DNA of 64,000 nucleotides from Actinomadura sp. KC06 (GTDB lineage Bacteria > Actinomycetota > Actinomycetes > Streptosporangiales > Streptosporangiaceae): contig NZ_SMKT01000013.1 in the NCBI RefSeq assembly GCF_004348735.1, positions 19,574 to 83,573 on the forward strand, in the 5' to 3' direction. The notes beneath the pieces are model-generated. The model was not told the DNA's origin and searched no databases. It saw only the letters and a list, made by a program, of their open reading frames with translations. Below, one piece after another: positions 33,274 to 42,374 of this stretch. Both the position numbers and the translations under genes were made by a program. How positions within the stretch are numbered: the first letter of the stretch is position 1; every line of letters starts with the position of its first letter.

Positions 33274-35862
33274 TCATTCGGCTTTGGCGGCTTCTAGGAC
33301 GGGCACGTCGGCGGCGCGCCGGGCCGGGAGGGCGGACGTCGCCAGGGTGACGGCCGCCGCACCCGTGATGACCAGGGCGAACAGCCACCAGGGCGGGCTC
33401 GGCGCCAGGAACGAACTGCCCGTCCCGACATGCATCAGGAAGCCGGTGCCGAGCGCCGTGCCGAGCCCGAGGAGGGTGCCGAGCAGGACGACCGTGGCGG
33501 CCTCCCAGCGGACGACCGACCGGATCTGCGCCGCCGTGGCGCCGACGGCGCCGAGCAGGCCGAACTCCCGGGTCCGTTCGGAGACGCTCATCGACACCGT
33601 CGTGGCCATCCCGAACAGCGCCAGGACGAGCGCCATCCCGATGAACCCGTAGATGACCCTGATGCCGTTGGTCATCGCCTTCGCCGCCGTCTTGATGTAT
33701 CCGGACTCGTCGAGCACCTGCGCGCCCGGCACGTCCGCGACCGCGCGGGTCAGGGCGTCCTTGGTGCCGCCCCGGACGAGGACGGCCTGCGTCCCCGCGC
33801 CCGGATCCAGCCGCTCCATCGTGACCGCGGACACCAGCGCCTGCTCGGCGAACAGGTGGGACGGGTCGTGGTAGGCCCCGGCGACGGTCAGCGCGACCTT
33901 CCCCCGGACGCCGCGCACCACGATCCGCTGCCCCTTCTTCAGCTTGTTCGCCTTCATGACCGTGGACGCGACGCCGATCTCGCCGGGGCGGAGCGGCCGC
34001 AGGCTCCCGCCGAGATCCAGGACGGACGGCAGCGCCGCCGGGTCGGCGCCGGTCACGTCCAGGAACACCGGCTCCGCGGGCTCCTCGGGCGACGGCCGTT
34101 TCGGCGGCGGGTCCACGAGCCGGACCCCGGTGCCGGTCAGCGCCATCGCGCGCGACACGCCGGGCGCGGCGGCGGCCTTCGCGACCGTGTCGCGGGGCAG
34201 CGGCGCCTGCCCGGACGACGTCTTCTCCGTCGCGGCGATCGCGTGCTCGGCCAGCATCACCTCCTTCCCGGCCTCGTCGAAGCGGGCGTTCACCGACAGG
34301 ACGAGCAGCGCCGTGGCGGACACGAGCGCGACGCCGAGCATGAGCGAGGACGCGGCCGACGACACCCGCCGGGGGCTGCGGGTGATGGTGGCGCGGGCGA
34401 GCCGTCCGGCCTCGCCGCTCACCGCGGTGCCGATCCGTCCGACCAGGCCCCCGAGCGGGCCGACGAAGAACGGGGCGAGGACGGCGAGCCCCGACACCGC
34501 CGTCATGGACCCCATCAGGATCATGATGCAGACGCCGACCGTGCGCTCCATGCCCGGCGGCTCCTCGGACCGGATCGCGAACACCAGCCCGTAGAACATG
34601 CCCGCCAGGCCGAGGACGGCGAGCGCGCCGATGATCCGGGGCCAGCGGCGTCCGGCCGAGTCGGTGCTCGCGGCGCGCAGGGCCTGCATGGGCGCGATCC
34701 GGGAGGCCCGGCGGGCGGCGCGCCAGGCGGCGAGCTGGGTCACGAGGATCCCGGCGAGGGCGGGCGCGGTGAGGGCGATCCAGCCGAAGTCGGCGTCGGC
34801 GACGGAGATGTCGAAGCCGTCCTTGGCGAACAGGTTGGTGAGCAGGCCCGACACCGGGTAGCCGACCAGCACGCCGCCGAGGGACGCGACGATCCCCAGC
34901 GCGAGCGCCTCCAGCCGGATCAGGCGCTTGATCTGGCGGGGCGTGGCGCCGATCGCGCTGAGCAGCGCGAGCCGGCGGGTGCGCTGCCGCACCAGCATGC
35001 CGAACGTGTTGGCGACGACGAACAGCCCCACGAACACGGCGAGGGACGCCAGCATGCCCAGCGAGCCGCCGACCGAGACGCCCGCGGAGTCCAGGGTGGC
35101 GGACTGCGCGTCCCGCACCCCGGCGGCGGTCCGGACGGTCACGTCCTCGCCGCGCAGGTCACGGGCCAGATCGGCGCGCAGCTCCGCCGCCGTGACGCCG
35201 GGCGCGGCCTTGACCCACACGCCCTGCCACGTCCCGGGCGGCAGTTCGGCCGCCCGCCGGACGGTCTCCGGCGGCGCCAGCAGCAGGTCGCCGCTCGCCA
35301 CGGCGCTGCGCCCCTGCACGGTGACGATCCCGACGATCTTCATCGGGCGGGTCTGCTTCGGCAGTGTCGTCCGCATCGAGTCGCCGACGCCGAGCTTCCC
35401 GGCGCGGGCGACGTGGCGGGTGACGGCGACCTCGCCGTCGGCGGCGGGGGCGCGCCCGTCCTCCAGGCGGTAGGGGTTGAGCCGGTGATCGGGCGTCCAC
35501 GGCCGGAGCATGGTCGACGCCCCCGCCGGAGGCAGGATGATCTTGCCGTCGGCGCCGGTGGCGGTCACCGGGACGGTCGCGTCCCCGGCCACCGCCGCCA
35601 CGCCGGGCCGTCCGGCGACCCTGTCCAGCGGCACCTGCCCATCCGGGACGGCGTAGATGTCGCCGGGGTCGGTCGTCCCGCCGAGCACCAGCACGTCCGC
35701 GCGGGCGTACTCGCTGGCGTCGGTGCCCGCCACCGCCTCCTGCGCCCGGAAGGTGAACTGCAGCGACCCGGCGATCAGCCCGATCGCGAACGTCGCCGCC
35801 AGCAGCGTGGCGGTCAGCTGCTTCCAGCCGCCGGTGAACGAGCGGCGCGCGATGAGCCACAT
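33274..35862 (-). CDS. FtsX-like ABC permease (MacB type, duplicated)
   Basis: An 862-residue permease with one N-terminal helix, a large extracytoplasmic domain (about 50-260), four-helix FtsX cores near 265-400 and 740-860, and a middle helix pair near 420-490. Conserved cores read FGMLVRQRTRRLALLSAIGATPRQIKRLI and VSMSVSERTREFGLLGAVGATAAQIRSVV, the duplicated FtsX signature. Such transporters act by mechanotransmission, often on lipoproteins or antimicrobial peptides, without true substrate channels. It begins 7 bp after the ATPase gene on the same strand, forming a two-subunit system. Confidence 0.92.
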   Translation of the reverse strand: MWLIARRSFTGGWKQLTATLLAATFAIGLIAGSLQFTFRAQEAVAGTDASEYARADVLVLGGTTDPGDIYAVPDGQVPLDRVAGRPGVAAVAGDATVPVTATGADGKIILPPAGASTMLRPWTPDHRLNPYRLEDGRAPAADGEVAVTRHVARAGKLGVGDSMRTTLPKQTRPMKIVGIVTVQGRSAVASGDLLLAPPETVRRAAELPPGTWQGVWVKAAPGVTAAELRADLARDLRGEDVTVRTAAGVRDAQSATLDSAGVSVGGSLGMLASLAVFVGLFVVANTFGMLVRQRTRRLALLSAIGATPRQIKRLIRLEALALGIVASLGGVLVGYPVSGLLTNLFAKDGFDISVADADFGWIALTAPALAGILVTQLAAWRAARRASRIAPMQALRAASTDSAGRRWPRIIGALAVLGLAGMFYGLVFAIRSEEPPGMERTVGVCIMILMGSMTAVSGLAVLAPFFVGPLGGLVGRIGTAVSGEAGRLARATITRSPRRVSSAASSLMLGVALVSATALLVLSVNARFDEAGKEVMLAEHAIAATEKTSSGQAPLPRDTVAKAAAAPGVSRAMALTGTGVRLVDPPPKRPSPEEPAEPVFLDVTGADPAALPSVLDLGGSLRPLRPGEIGVASTVMKANKLKKGQRIVVRGVRGKVALTVAGAYHDPSHLFAEQALVSAVTMERLDPGAGTQAVLVRGGTKDALTRAVADVPGAQVLDESGYIKTAAKAMTNGIRVIYGFIGMALVLALFGMATTVSMSVSERTREFGLLGAVGATAAQIRSVVRWEAATVVLLGTLLGLGTALGTGFLMHVGTGSSFLAPSPPWWLFALVITGAAAVTLATSALPARRAADVPVLEAAKAE

Positions 35863-35869
35863 GGCGCGC

Positions 35870-36634
<765 letters not shown>

Positions 36635-36729
36635 GCCGTCCAGGAAACCGCCGGAGACCCCTCCGGCGCAGTGACGCCCACTCCCGAGCCTCCGGTGGGG
36701 ACAGCCCCACTACGGCTGGGGAGGAGCCC

Positions 36730-37515
36730 TCAGCGGCCCTCGAAGGCGGGCTGCTCCTTCTTCAGGAACGCCTCGGTCGCGTTGCGGTGGTCGCTGGTCT
36801 TCTCGCACTCGTCCTGCAGCTCCGCCTCGCGTTCGAGCGCGGACGCCAGGTCGTGCGTTGCCGCGAAGTCGAGCGCCGCCTTGACCGCGCCGTAGGAGAC
36901 CGTCGGGCCCGCGGCGAGGCGGCGGGCCAGCTCCACCGACGCGGGGGCCAGCTCGTCCGCCGGGACGACCCGGTTCACCAGGCCCAGCTCCAGCGCCGCC
37001 TCAGCCTTGACCGGCTCGCCCAGCAACAGCAGCTCGGCGGCCTTGGCGCGGCCGACGAGCCGCTGCAGCGTCCACGACATGCCGCTGTCCGGCGCGAGGC
37101 CGATCCCGGTGAACGCGGTCGCGAACCGGGCCTTGTCGGACGCGACGATCAGGTCGCACGCGAACGCCAGCGACGCGCCCGCGCCCGCCGCCACGCCGTT
37201 CACGGCCGCGACCACCGGCTTCCGCATCCCCGCCAGCGCCAGCACGATCGGGTTGTAGTGCCTGCGGACGGTGTCGTCCAGCCCCTTCCCGGCGGCGAGG
37301 TTGTCGCCGTGCTCGCGCAGGTCCTGCCCGGCGCAGAACGCCCGGCCCGCGCCCGTGAGGACCACCGCGCGGGCGGCGGGGTCGGCGGCGGCGCGGACCA
37401 CCGTCGCGCGCAGCAGTTCCTTCATCTCGACCGTCAGCGAGTTCATCCCGTCCGGACGGTTGAGCGTGATCGTCCCCACACCGTCGGTCAGGTCGTATAG
37501 CACGGTCTCAGCCAT
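36730..37515 (-). CDS. enoyl-CoA hydratase/isomerase family protein (PaaG-like)
   Basis: A 261-residue crotonase-fold enzyme. The oxyanion hole is in RAFCAGQDLREH and NGVAAGAGASLAFACDLIVAS; TGIGLAPDSGMSWTLQRLVG has Asp in the position where PaaG-type isomerases keep an acidic residue and hydratases keep Glu. Sequence style (DGMNSLTVEMKELL, CAGQDL) is that of PaaG/PaaB 1,2-epoxyphenylacetyl-CoA isomerase, but no other paa gene is nearby, so the exact substrate is open. ATG 37515 follows an AGGGGA site. It is divergent from DUF3117. Confidence 0.88.
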   Translation of the reverse strand: MAETVLYDLTDGVGTITLNRPDGMNSLTVEMKELLRATVVRAAADPAARAVVLTGAGRAFCAGQDLREHGDNLAAGKGLDDTVRRHYNPIVLALAGMRKPVVAAVNGVAAGAGASLAFACDLIVASDKARFATAFTGIGLAPDSGMSWTLQRLVGRAKAAELLLLGEPVKAEAALELGLVNRVVPADELAPASVELARRLAAGPTVSYGAVKAALDFAATHDLASALEREAELQDECEKTSDHRNATEAFLKKEQPAFEGR

Positions 37516-37695
37516 GGTCGTCCCCTCCGTCAAGCCGTCCGCCGATCCTCTCATCTTCCGATCTGGAGGCTGATCGTTACCACTTCGCGCCCGGAAGACG
37601 AGATAATGGACCACTACTGATGACGCGGATGCGACACGCGGCCACGCGGCCAACGGTGTGCGAAGGCCGCGGCCCTACGCAGGAAGGGGATACGC

Positions 37696-37863
37696 ATGGC
37701 GGCGATGAAGCCGCGGACGGGAGACGGTCCGCTCGAAGTGACCAAGGAGGGACGCGGAATCGTCATGCGGGTCCCATTGGAAGGCGGCGGACGTCTCGTG
37801 GTCGAGCTGTCCGCCGACGAGGCCAAGGAGCTCGGCGAGGCCCTCAAGGGCGTCGTGGGCTGA
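37696..37863 (+). CDS. DUF3117 family small protein
   Basis: A 55-residue protein beginning MAAMKPRTGDGPLEVTKEGR and ending with an ELSADEAKELGEALKGVVG-type helix, the full DUF3117 family pattern. The function is unknown; the family is nearly restricted to actinobacteria and highly conserved. M. tuberculosis Rv1211 is the recalled counterpart, next to tagA. A GGAAGGGG site precedes the ATG. It sits in its own transcription unit before pepA. Confidence 0.9.
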   Translation: MAAMKPRTGDGPLEVTKEGRGIVMRVPLEGGGRLVVELSADEAKELGEALKGVVG

Positions 37864-37976
37864 CGGCTCAGCCGTTCCCGGCTTGTTGGTGACGGTCCCG
37901 GCGGGGTATCGCCGGGGCCCTTGCCATTCCCGCACCGGAAAACACCCGACCGAAAGAACCTGGGGGAATCTCCGCC

Positions 37977-39452
37977 ATGCCCATCGAGACCCGCGTCCAC
38001 GCCGCCGGCGGCACCGTGTCGCAGACCGCGGTCGACATCGGCGCGGAGGTCGTGGCGGTGCCGGTCGGGTCCGGGCCGGCGGCGCCGGCCGCGGAGGTGG
38101 CGCGGTCGCTGCCGTTCACGCTGGACGAGCTGCTGGAACTCCACCGGGCCAAGGGGGAGCCCGGCGAGATCACGGCCACCCAGGTCCGGCTCGGCGACCG
38201 GATGCGGGAACTGCTGCTGTACGGGGTGGGCGACGCGGCCCCGGCCGACCTGCGCAAGGCCGGCGCCGCACTGGCCCGCCGCGGCAAGGGCCGCGCCGCG
38301 CTCGTCGCGGGCGTGCCCGCCGGTGACCTGGCCGCGTTCGTCGAGGGCGCGCTGCTCGCCGCCTACGAGTTCAAGATCGGCGCCGCGCCCGCGAAGAAGG
38401 CGCTCGGCACGCTCGCCGTCCTCACCGAGGCCGGTCCCGGCTCGGACGCGCCCGCGATCGAGCGGGGCACGGCGCGGGCCCACGCCGCCGCGCTGGCCCG
38501 CGACCTCGCCAACACCCCGTCCCGCGAGAAGGACCCGTCGTGGCTCGCCGCGCAGGCCGAACAGGTCGCCGCCGACGCGGGCCTCACCGTCCGCGTGCGC
38601 GGCGAGAAAGAGCTGGTGGACGAGGGCTTCGGCGGCCTGGTCGCGGTCGGCGGAGGGTCGTCGCGCCCGCCCCGGCTGATCGAGCTTTCCTACGTTCCGG
38701 ACGGCGGGCCCGCCGAGCGGCATGTCGTCCTCGTCGGCAAGGGCATCACGTTCGACAGCGGCGGCCTGTCCCTCAAGCCGAACGAGGGCATGAAGACGAT
38801 GAAGACCGACATGGCGGGCGGCGCGGCCGTCATCGCCGCGATGAGCGCGCTGCGCGGCCTCGGTGTCCGCGCCCGCGTCACCGGGCTGGTCGCCGCCGCG
38901 GAGAACATGCCGTCCGGGTCGGCCATGCGGCCCGGCGACGTGATCGCCCACTACGGCGGGACGACGTCGGAGGTGCTGAACACCGACGCCGAGGGACGGC
39001 TCGTCCTCGCCGACGCGCTCGCCTACGCCGACGCCGCGCTCGCCCCCGACGTGATCGTGGACGTGGCGACGCTGACCGGCGCGGCGAAGGTCGCGCTGGG
39101 CCTGCGGCACGCGGCGCTGTTCGCCGGCGACGACGCCCTCGCCGCCGCGCTCACCGAGGCCGGAACCGCGGCGGGGGAGCCGGTGTGGCGGCTGCCGCTC
39201 GTCGACGACTACCGCGCCGCGATCGACTCCGACGTCGCCGACATCAACAACATCGGGCGCGGCGGCTACGGCGGCGGCTCCATCACGGCGGCGCTGTTCC
39301 TGCGCGAGTTCGTCGGCGACCGTCCCTGGGCGCACCTCGACATCGCCGGGCCCGGGCGCTCCACGTCCGACGACGCCGAGCTCACGCGCGGCGCCACCGG
39401 CTTCGGCACCCGCCTGCTCCTCACCTGGCTGACCACCGGACTGACCGCCTGA
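37977..39452 (+). CDS. pepA: leucyl aminopeptidase (M17)
   Basis: A 491-residue M17 aminopeptidase, a hexameric di-zinc cytosolic exopeptidase that releases N-terminal Leu and other residues. The N-terminal domain covers about 1-165; the catalytic domain has VGKGITFDSGGLSLKP (Lys and Asp metal ligands), MKTDMAGGAAV and the signature NTDAEGRLVLADAL, in which Asp and Glu bind zinc and Arg is catalytic. Length is normal for the family. A GGGGGAA site precedes the ATG. It abuts the convergent 39453 gene with no gap. Confidence 0.94.
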   Translation: MPIETRVHAAGGTVSQTAVDIGAEVVAVPVGSGPAAPAAEVARSLPFTLDELLELHRAKGEPGEITATQVRLGDRMRELLLYGVGDAAPADLRKAGAALARRGKGRAALVAGVPAGDLAAFVEGALLAAYEFKIGAAPAKKALGTLAVLTEAGPGSDAPAIERGTARAHAAALARDLANTPSREKDPSWLAAQAEQVAADAGLTVRVRGEKELVDEGFGGLVAVGGGSSRPPRLIELSYVPDGGPAERHVVLVGKGITFDSGGLSLKPNEGMKTMKTDMAGGAAVIAAMSALRGLGVRARVTGLVAAAENMPSGSAMRPGDVIAHYGGTTSEVLNTDAEGRLVLADALAYADAALAPDVIVDVATLTGAAKVALGLRHAALFAGDDALAAALTEAGTAAGEPVWRLPLVDDYRAAIDSDVADINNIGRGGYGGGSITAALFLREFVGDRPWAHLDIAGPGRSTSDDAELTRGATGFGTRLLLTWLTTGLTA

Positions 39453-40064
39453 TCACTTGGTGCGGCGGTCGATCACTGGGACCTGGCGGTAGCGCCTCGC
39501 CTGCTTGACGATCTGCGGGAGCGTCGCGTCCCAGTCCGAGTGCACCGCGAACGACCACGGGACGGCCTCCGCCGTGGACGGCACGTCCCGCAGCGTCAGC
39601 GCCACCAGCCGCGGCCGTTCCGACGTCCGCGCCATCTCCGCCAGCTCGGGGGACGGCAGGAACACCAGGTAGTCCAGCTCGCCCCGGCGGGTTCCGGCGG
39701 CGCCGCGCCGCAGCGCCGCGATCGCCGCGACGTCCGGCCAGGGCAGCGCCCGCCCGGCCCGGCGGGGCAGCGGCCAGCGCGCCGGGCGCCGCACCCCGCC
39801 GCCGTCGAACTCCAGGACGGGACGCCGCGCCAGCATCCCCCCGGCCGACGCGAGCAGCCCCGCGCCGAACAGCCCGAGCCCCGCCACACCCAGGATCATG
39901 ATCGTGACGCTCGCCGCCCCGGCGCCGCGCATCGCGCCGCCCGCGATGAACGCCACCGACGCGAGGAACATGATCAGGAAAGCGATGAGCCGCCACATCC
40001 CCCGCCACGTCACCCGTTGCCGCACCGCGAACGCCTCGCCGGCGGCGGCCTCCGCCTCGCCCAC
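39453..40064 (-). CDS. hypothetical two-TM membrane protein
   Basis: A 203-residue protein with no recognised family name. Two adjacent TM helices (about 24-45 and 53-75) form a hairpin, then a PH-like beta region: RRPVLEFDGGGVRRPARWPLPRRAGRALPWPDVAAI resembles bacterial PH-domain proteins whose first strands follow a TM hairpin. The C-terminus is RRYRQVPVIDRRTK. It lies 4 bp after the O-methyltransferase on the same strand, so both are probably cotranscribed. Confidence 0.75.
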   Translation of the reverse strand: MGEAEAAAGEAFAVRQRVTWRGMWRLIAFLIMFLASVAFIAGGAMRGAGAASVTIMILGVAGLGLFGAGLLASAGGMLARRPVLEFDGGGVRRPARWPLPRRAGRALPWPDVAAIAALRRGAAGTRRGELDYLVFLPSPELAEMARTSERPRLVALTLRDVPSTAEAVPWSFAVHSDWDATLPQIVKQARRYRQVPVIDRRTK

Positions 40065-40068
40065 CCGG

Positions 40069-40671
40069 CTAGTCGCGCTTCACCGCGCAGAGCAGGCCGT
40101 CGCCGACCGGGACCAGCAGCGGGACGAGCCGGTCGTCCTCGCGGATCATCCGGTGCACCTCGCGGATCGCCTCGGTCTCCGGGTCGCGCCGGGCGGAGTC
40201 GGCGACCCGGCCGCCCCACAGGGCGTTGTCGAACGCGACGACGCCGCCGGGCCGCAGCAGCCGCAGCGCGCCCGTCAGGTAGTCGGGGTACTCGCGCTTC
40301 TGCGCGTCGCAGAACACCATGTCGTACGCGCCGTCGGTGAGCCGCGGCAGCACCTCCAGCGCGGGCCCGATGATCATCCGGGTGCGGAAGGAGCCGAGGC
40401 CCGCCTCCGCGTACGCCTGCTTGGCCAGCCGCTGGTGCTCGGGATCGATGTCCACGCTCGTCAGCACCGCGTCCTTCGGCATGCCGCGCATCAGCCACAC
40501 GCCGGACACGCCGCAGCCGGAGCCGATCTCCACGACCGTCCGCGCGCCGATCAGCGTCGCGAGGAAGCGCAGCGCCGCCCCGCCCGCCGGGCCGATCGGC
40601 GTCGCGCCGATCTCTTCGCCGCGGCGCCTGGCGTCCAGGAGCGGCTCGTCTTCGGGGAGGAAATCCTCCAC
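40069..40671 (-). CDS. O-methyltransferase (class I, COMT-like)
   Basis: A 200-residue SAM-dependent O-methyltransferase of the small Mg-dependent COMT type, recalled counterpart Rv1220c. SAM motif I is VVEIGSGCGVSG, motif II is LTSVDIDPEHQRLA, and the metal-binding Asp lies in YDMVFCDAQKREYPDYL with a second ligand in VVAFDNALWGGRV. The start is unclear: GTG 40671 is the only usual start codon in frame, yet the reading frame continues upstream through AAIDADQATLAY, and a GAGGAGG site stands 5 nt before an in-frame ATC at about 40704. The gene is divergent from sigE, as in M. tuberculosis. Confidence 0.85.
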   Translation of the reverse strand: MEDFLPEDEPLLDARRRGEEIGATPIGPAGGAALRFLATLIGARTVVEIGSGCGVSGVWLMRGMPKDAVLTSVDIDPEHQRLAKQAYAEAGLGSFRTRMIIGPALEVLPRLTDGAYDMVFCDAQKREYPDYLTGALRLLRPGGVVAFDNALWGGRVADSARRDPETEAIREVHRMIREDDRLVPLLVPVGDGLLCAVKRD

Positions 40672-40759
40672 ATAGGCCAGTGTGGCCTGGTCGGCGTCGA
40701 TGGCTGCCTCCTCGCGGGACCCCCGCCTGGCTCATGCTGGAAAGACCATATCGCTGACA

Positions 40760-40786
40760 GGGAACCGACTGGAGTTTCAGCGCGTT
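40760..40786 (+). promoter_or_regulatory. putative ECF (SigE-type) promoter of sigE
   Basis: GGGAACC (40760-40766), a 16-nt spacer, then CGTT (40783-40786), a good match to the stress-ECF consensus GGAAC-N16/17-CGTT. It points to sigE and gives a leader of about 130 nt. It would make sigE and rseA autoregulated. Confidence 0.55.
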
Positions 40787-40922
40787 GTAACCAGAGCAGG
40801 AACCCGTCATGCGCGGGTTGAACCCACGAGAACCCAGTCGGTCCAGAACCGCCCCAGCCCAGGCGAGACCGTGCCGTTCCAAGGCGAGACCTTGGCTCAC
40901 GAGAGAGGAACAGCCCGGCACC

Positions 40923-41693
40923 ATGGGAGTCGCAGCACTCAGTTTCAGAAGCGCTGTGGGGGTCGGCCCCGGGCAGGGGCTAGGTAGCGTCGCGGGCACT
41001 CGCGAGAACGCCCCCGAGGCCGAGTGGGCGCCGCCGTCCTGGGACGAGGTCGTCCGCGAGCACTCCGCGCGCGTCTACCGGCTCGCGTACCGGCTGACCG
41101 GCAACCAGCACGACGCGGAAGACCTCACGCAGGAGGTCTTCGTCCGCGTGTTCCGTTCCCTGTCGAACTACACGCCGGGGACGTTCGAGGGCTGGCTGCA
41201 CCGGATCACCACGAACCTGTTCCTCGACATGGCGCGCCGCCGCCAGCGGATCCGCTTCGAGGGGCTCGCCGACGACGCCGCCGAACGCCTCCAGGGCCGG
41301 GAGCCGACCCCGGCGCAGGCGTTCGACGACAGCAACTTCGACGCCGACGTCCAGGCCGCGCTCGACGCGCTGGCCCCCGAGTACCGCGCGGCCGTGGTGC
41401 TGTGCGATATCGAGGGCCTGTCGTACGAGGAGATCTCCGCGACGCTCGGCGTCAAGCTGGGGACCGTCCGCAGCCGCATCCACCGGGGCCGCGCGCAGCT
41501 GCGCGCCGCGCTGGAGCACCGCGCGCCGACGCGGCGCCGGCCCGGCACGCGGAACGAGTTCCAGCCCGCGGACGCCCTGCTCATGGAAGCCGCGGAGCTC
41601 GACGGCGCGGACGTGGACGACAGGGGGACCGCCGACGACGAGGACCCGGCCCTGCACGCGGCAGGCGGCCGGTCCCAGCCGGAGGGCGTGTAA
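40923..41693 (+). CDS. sigE: RNA polymerase ECF sigma factor SigE
   Basis: A 256-residue ECF sigma factor. Region 2 is at about 35-100 ([33 protein letters not shown]) and region 4 at about 140-200 ([42 protein letters not shown]). The C-terminal tail of about 55 acidic residues is longer than in many ECFs. Context identifies it: the next gene is a zinc anti-sigma factor, then an RseB-like protein, htrA and tatB, the order recalled for M. tuberculosis sigE-rseA-htrA-tatB. The role is envelope stress. ATG 40923 is supported by the start of homology and a GAGAGAGG site. Confidence 0.92.
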   Translation: MGVAALSFRSAVGVGPGQGLGSVAGTRENAPEAEWAPPSWDEVVREHSARVYRLAYRLTGNQHDAEDLTQEVFVRVFRSLSNYTPGTFEGWLHRITTNLFLDMARRRQRIRFEGLADDAAERLQGREPTPAQAFDDSNFDADVQAALDALAPEYRAAVVLCDIEGLSYEEISATLGVKLGTVRSRIHRGRAQLRAALEHRAPTRRRPGTRNEFQPADALLMEAAELDGADVDDRGTADDEDPALHAAGGRSQPEGV

Positions 41694-41756
41694 AGCTGTG
41701 CTCGCCGCGCGGTGACGGGACCGCGCGGATGACAGAACGGGAAAGACGGAGGCCGC

Positions 41757-42374
41757 GTGAGTTGTCTGGGGGAGCGTCTGACCGCTCTGGTCGACGGCGA
41801 GCTGGGACATGAGGAGCGCGACCGCGCCCTCGCCCACCTCGCGTGCTGCGACCATTGCAGGGACGAGATCGCCTCGCTGCGCAAGCTCAAGGGCCGGCTG
41901 CGGGGGCTGGACGAGACCGGCGAGCTTCCGTCCCCCGACTTCCTGATCCGGCTCCGCACCCTGCCCGCCGCCGCCGGCTCGCCCGCGCCCGGCGACGTCC
42001 CGCTGGAGCCAGCGGGCCCGGCGGCCGAGCCGCTCGCCGCGGCACAGCACACCGCCCGGCCGATCCGGTCGGCGACCCGCCTGAGCAGGCAGCCGTCCGG
42101 CGCACGCCCGCGCGACAATCGTCCCGCCGGACGCGGCGCCGCCGCCGCGCTGGCCGTCCAGCCCCGGCGCCGCTACCTGGTCATGGGCGCCGCGACCCTG
42201 TTCCTCGGCCTCGGCGGCGCTTCGTACGTCGTCGGCGGCGGCGAGGACCCGCCGACCGTCACCCCGGCGTTCGACCGCTACGCCGTCCAGCACGCGCTGA
42301 CCTCCGGGGACGCGCCGATGACCGACCCGCTCACCGACCCGGTCAACCAGGTCCAGGTCTCCCCGGGGCCGTGA
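41757..42374 (+). CDS. rseA: zinc-binding anti-sigma factor RseA-like
   Basis: A 205-residue membrane anti-sigma factor. The N-terminal ZAS domain (residues 1-55) opens MSCLGERLTALVDGELGHEERDRAL and has the HxxxCxxC motif as HLACCDHC, so Zn binding and possibly thiol redox control are likely. A flexible Pro-rich linker leads to one TM helix (about 142-160, YLVMGAATLFLGLGGASYVV) and a short outside tail. It would hold SigE at the membrane until it is degraded or oxidised. GTG 41757 has ACGGAGG upstream. The stop overlaps the next gene by GTGA. Confidence 0.88.
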   Translation: MSCLGERLTALVDGELGHEERDRALAHLACCDHCRDEIASLRKLKGRLRGLDETGELPSPDFLIRLRTLPAAAGSPAPGDVPLEPAGPAAEPLAAAQHTARPIRSATRLSRQPSGARPRDNRPAGRGAAAALAVQPRRRYLVMGAATLFLGLGGASYVVGGGEDPPTVTPAFDRYAVQHALTSGDAPMTDPLTDPVNQVQVSPGP

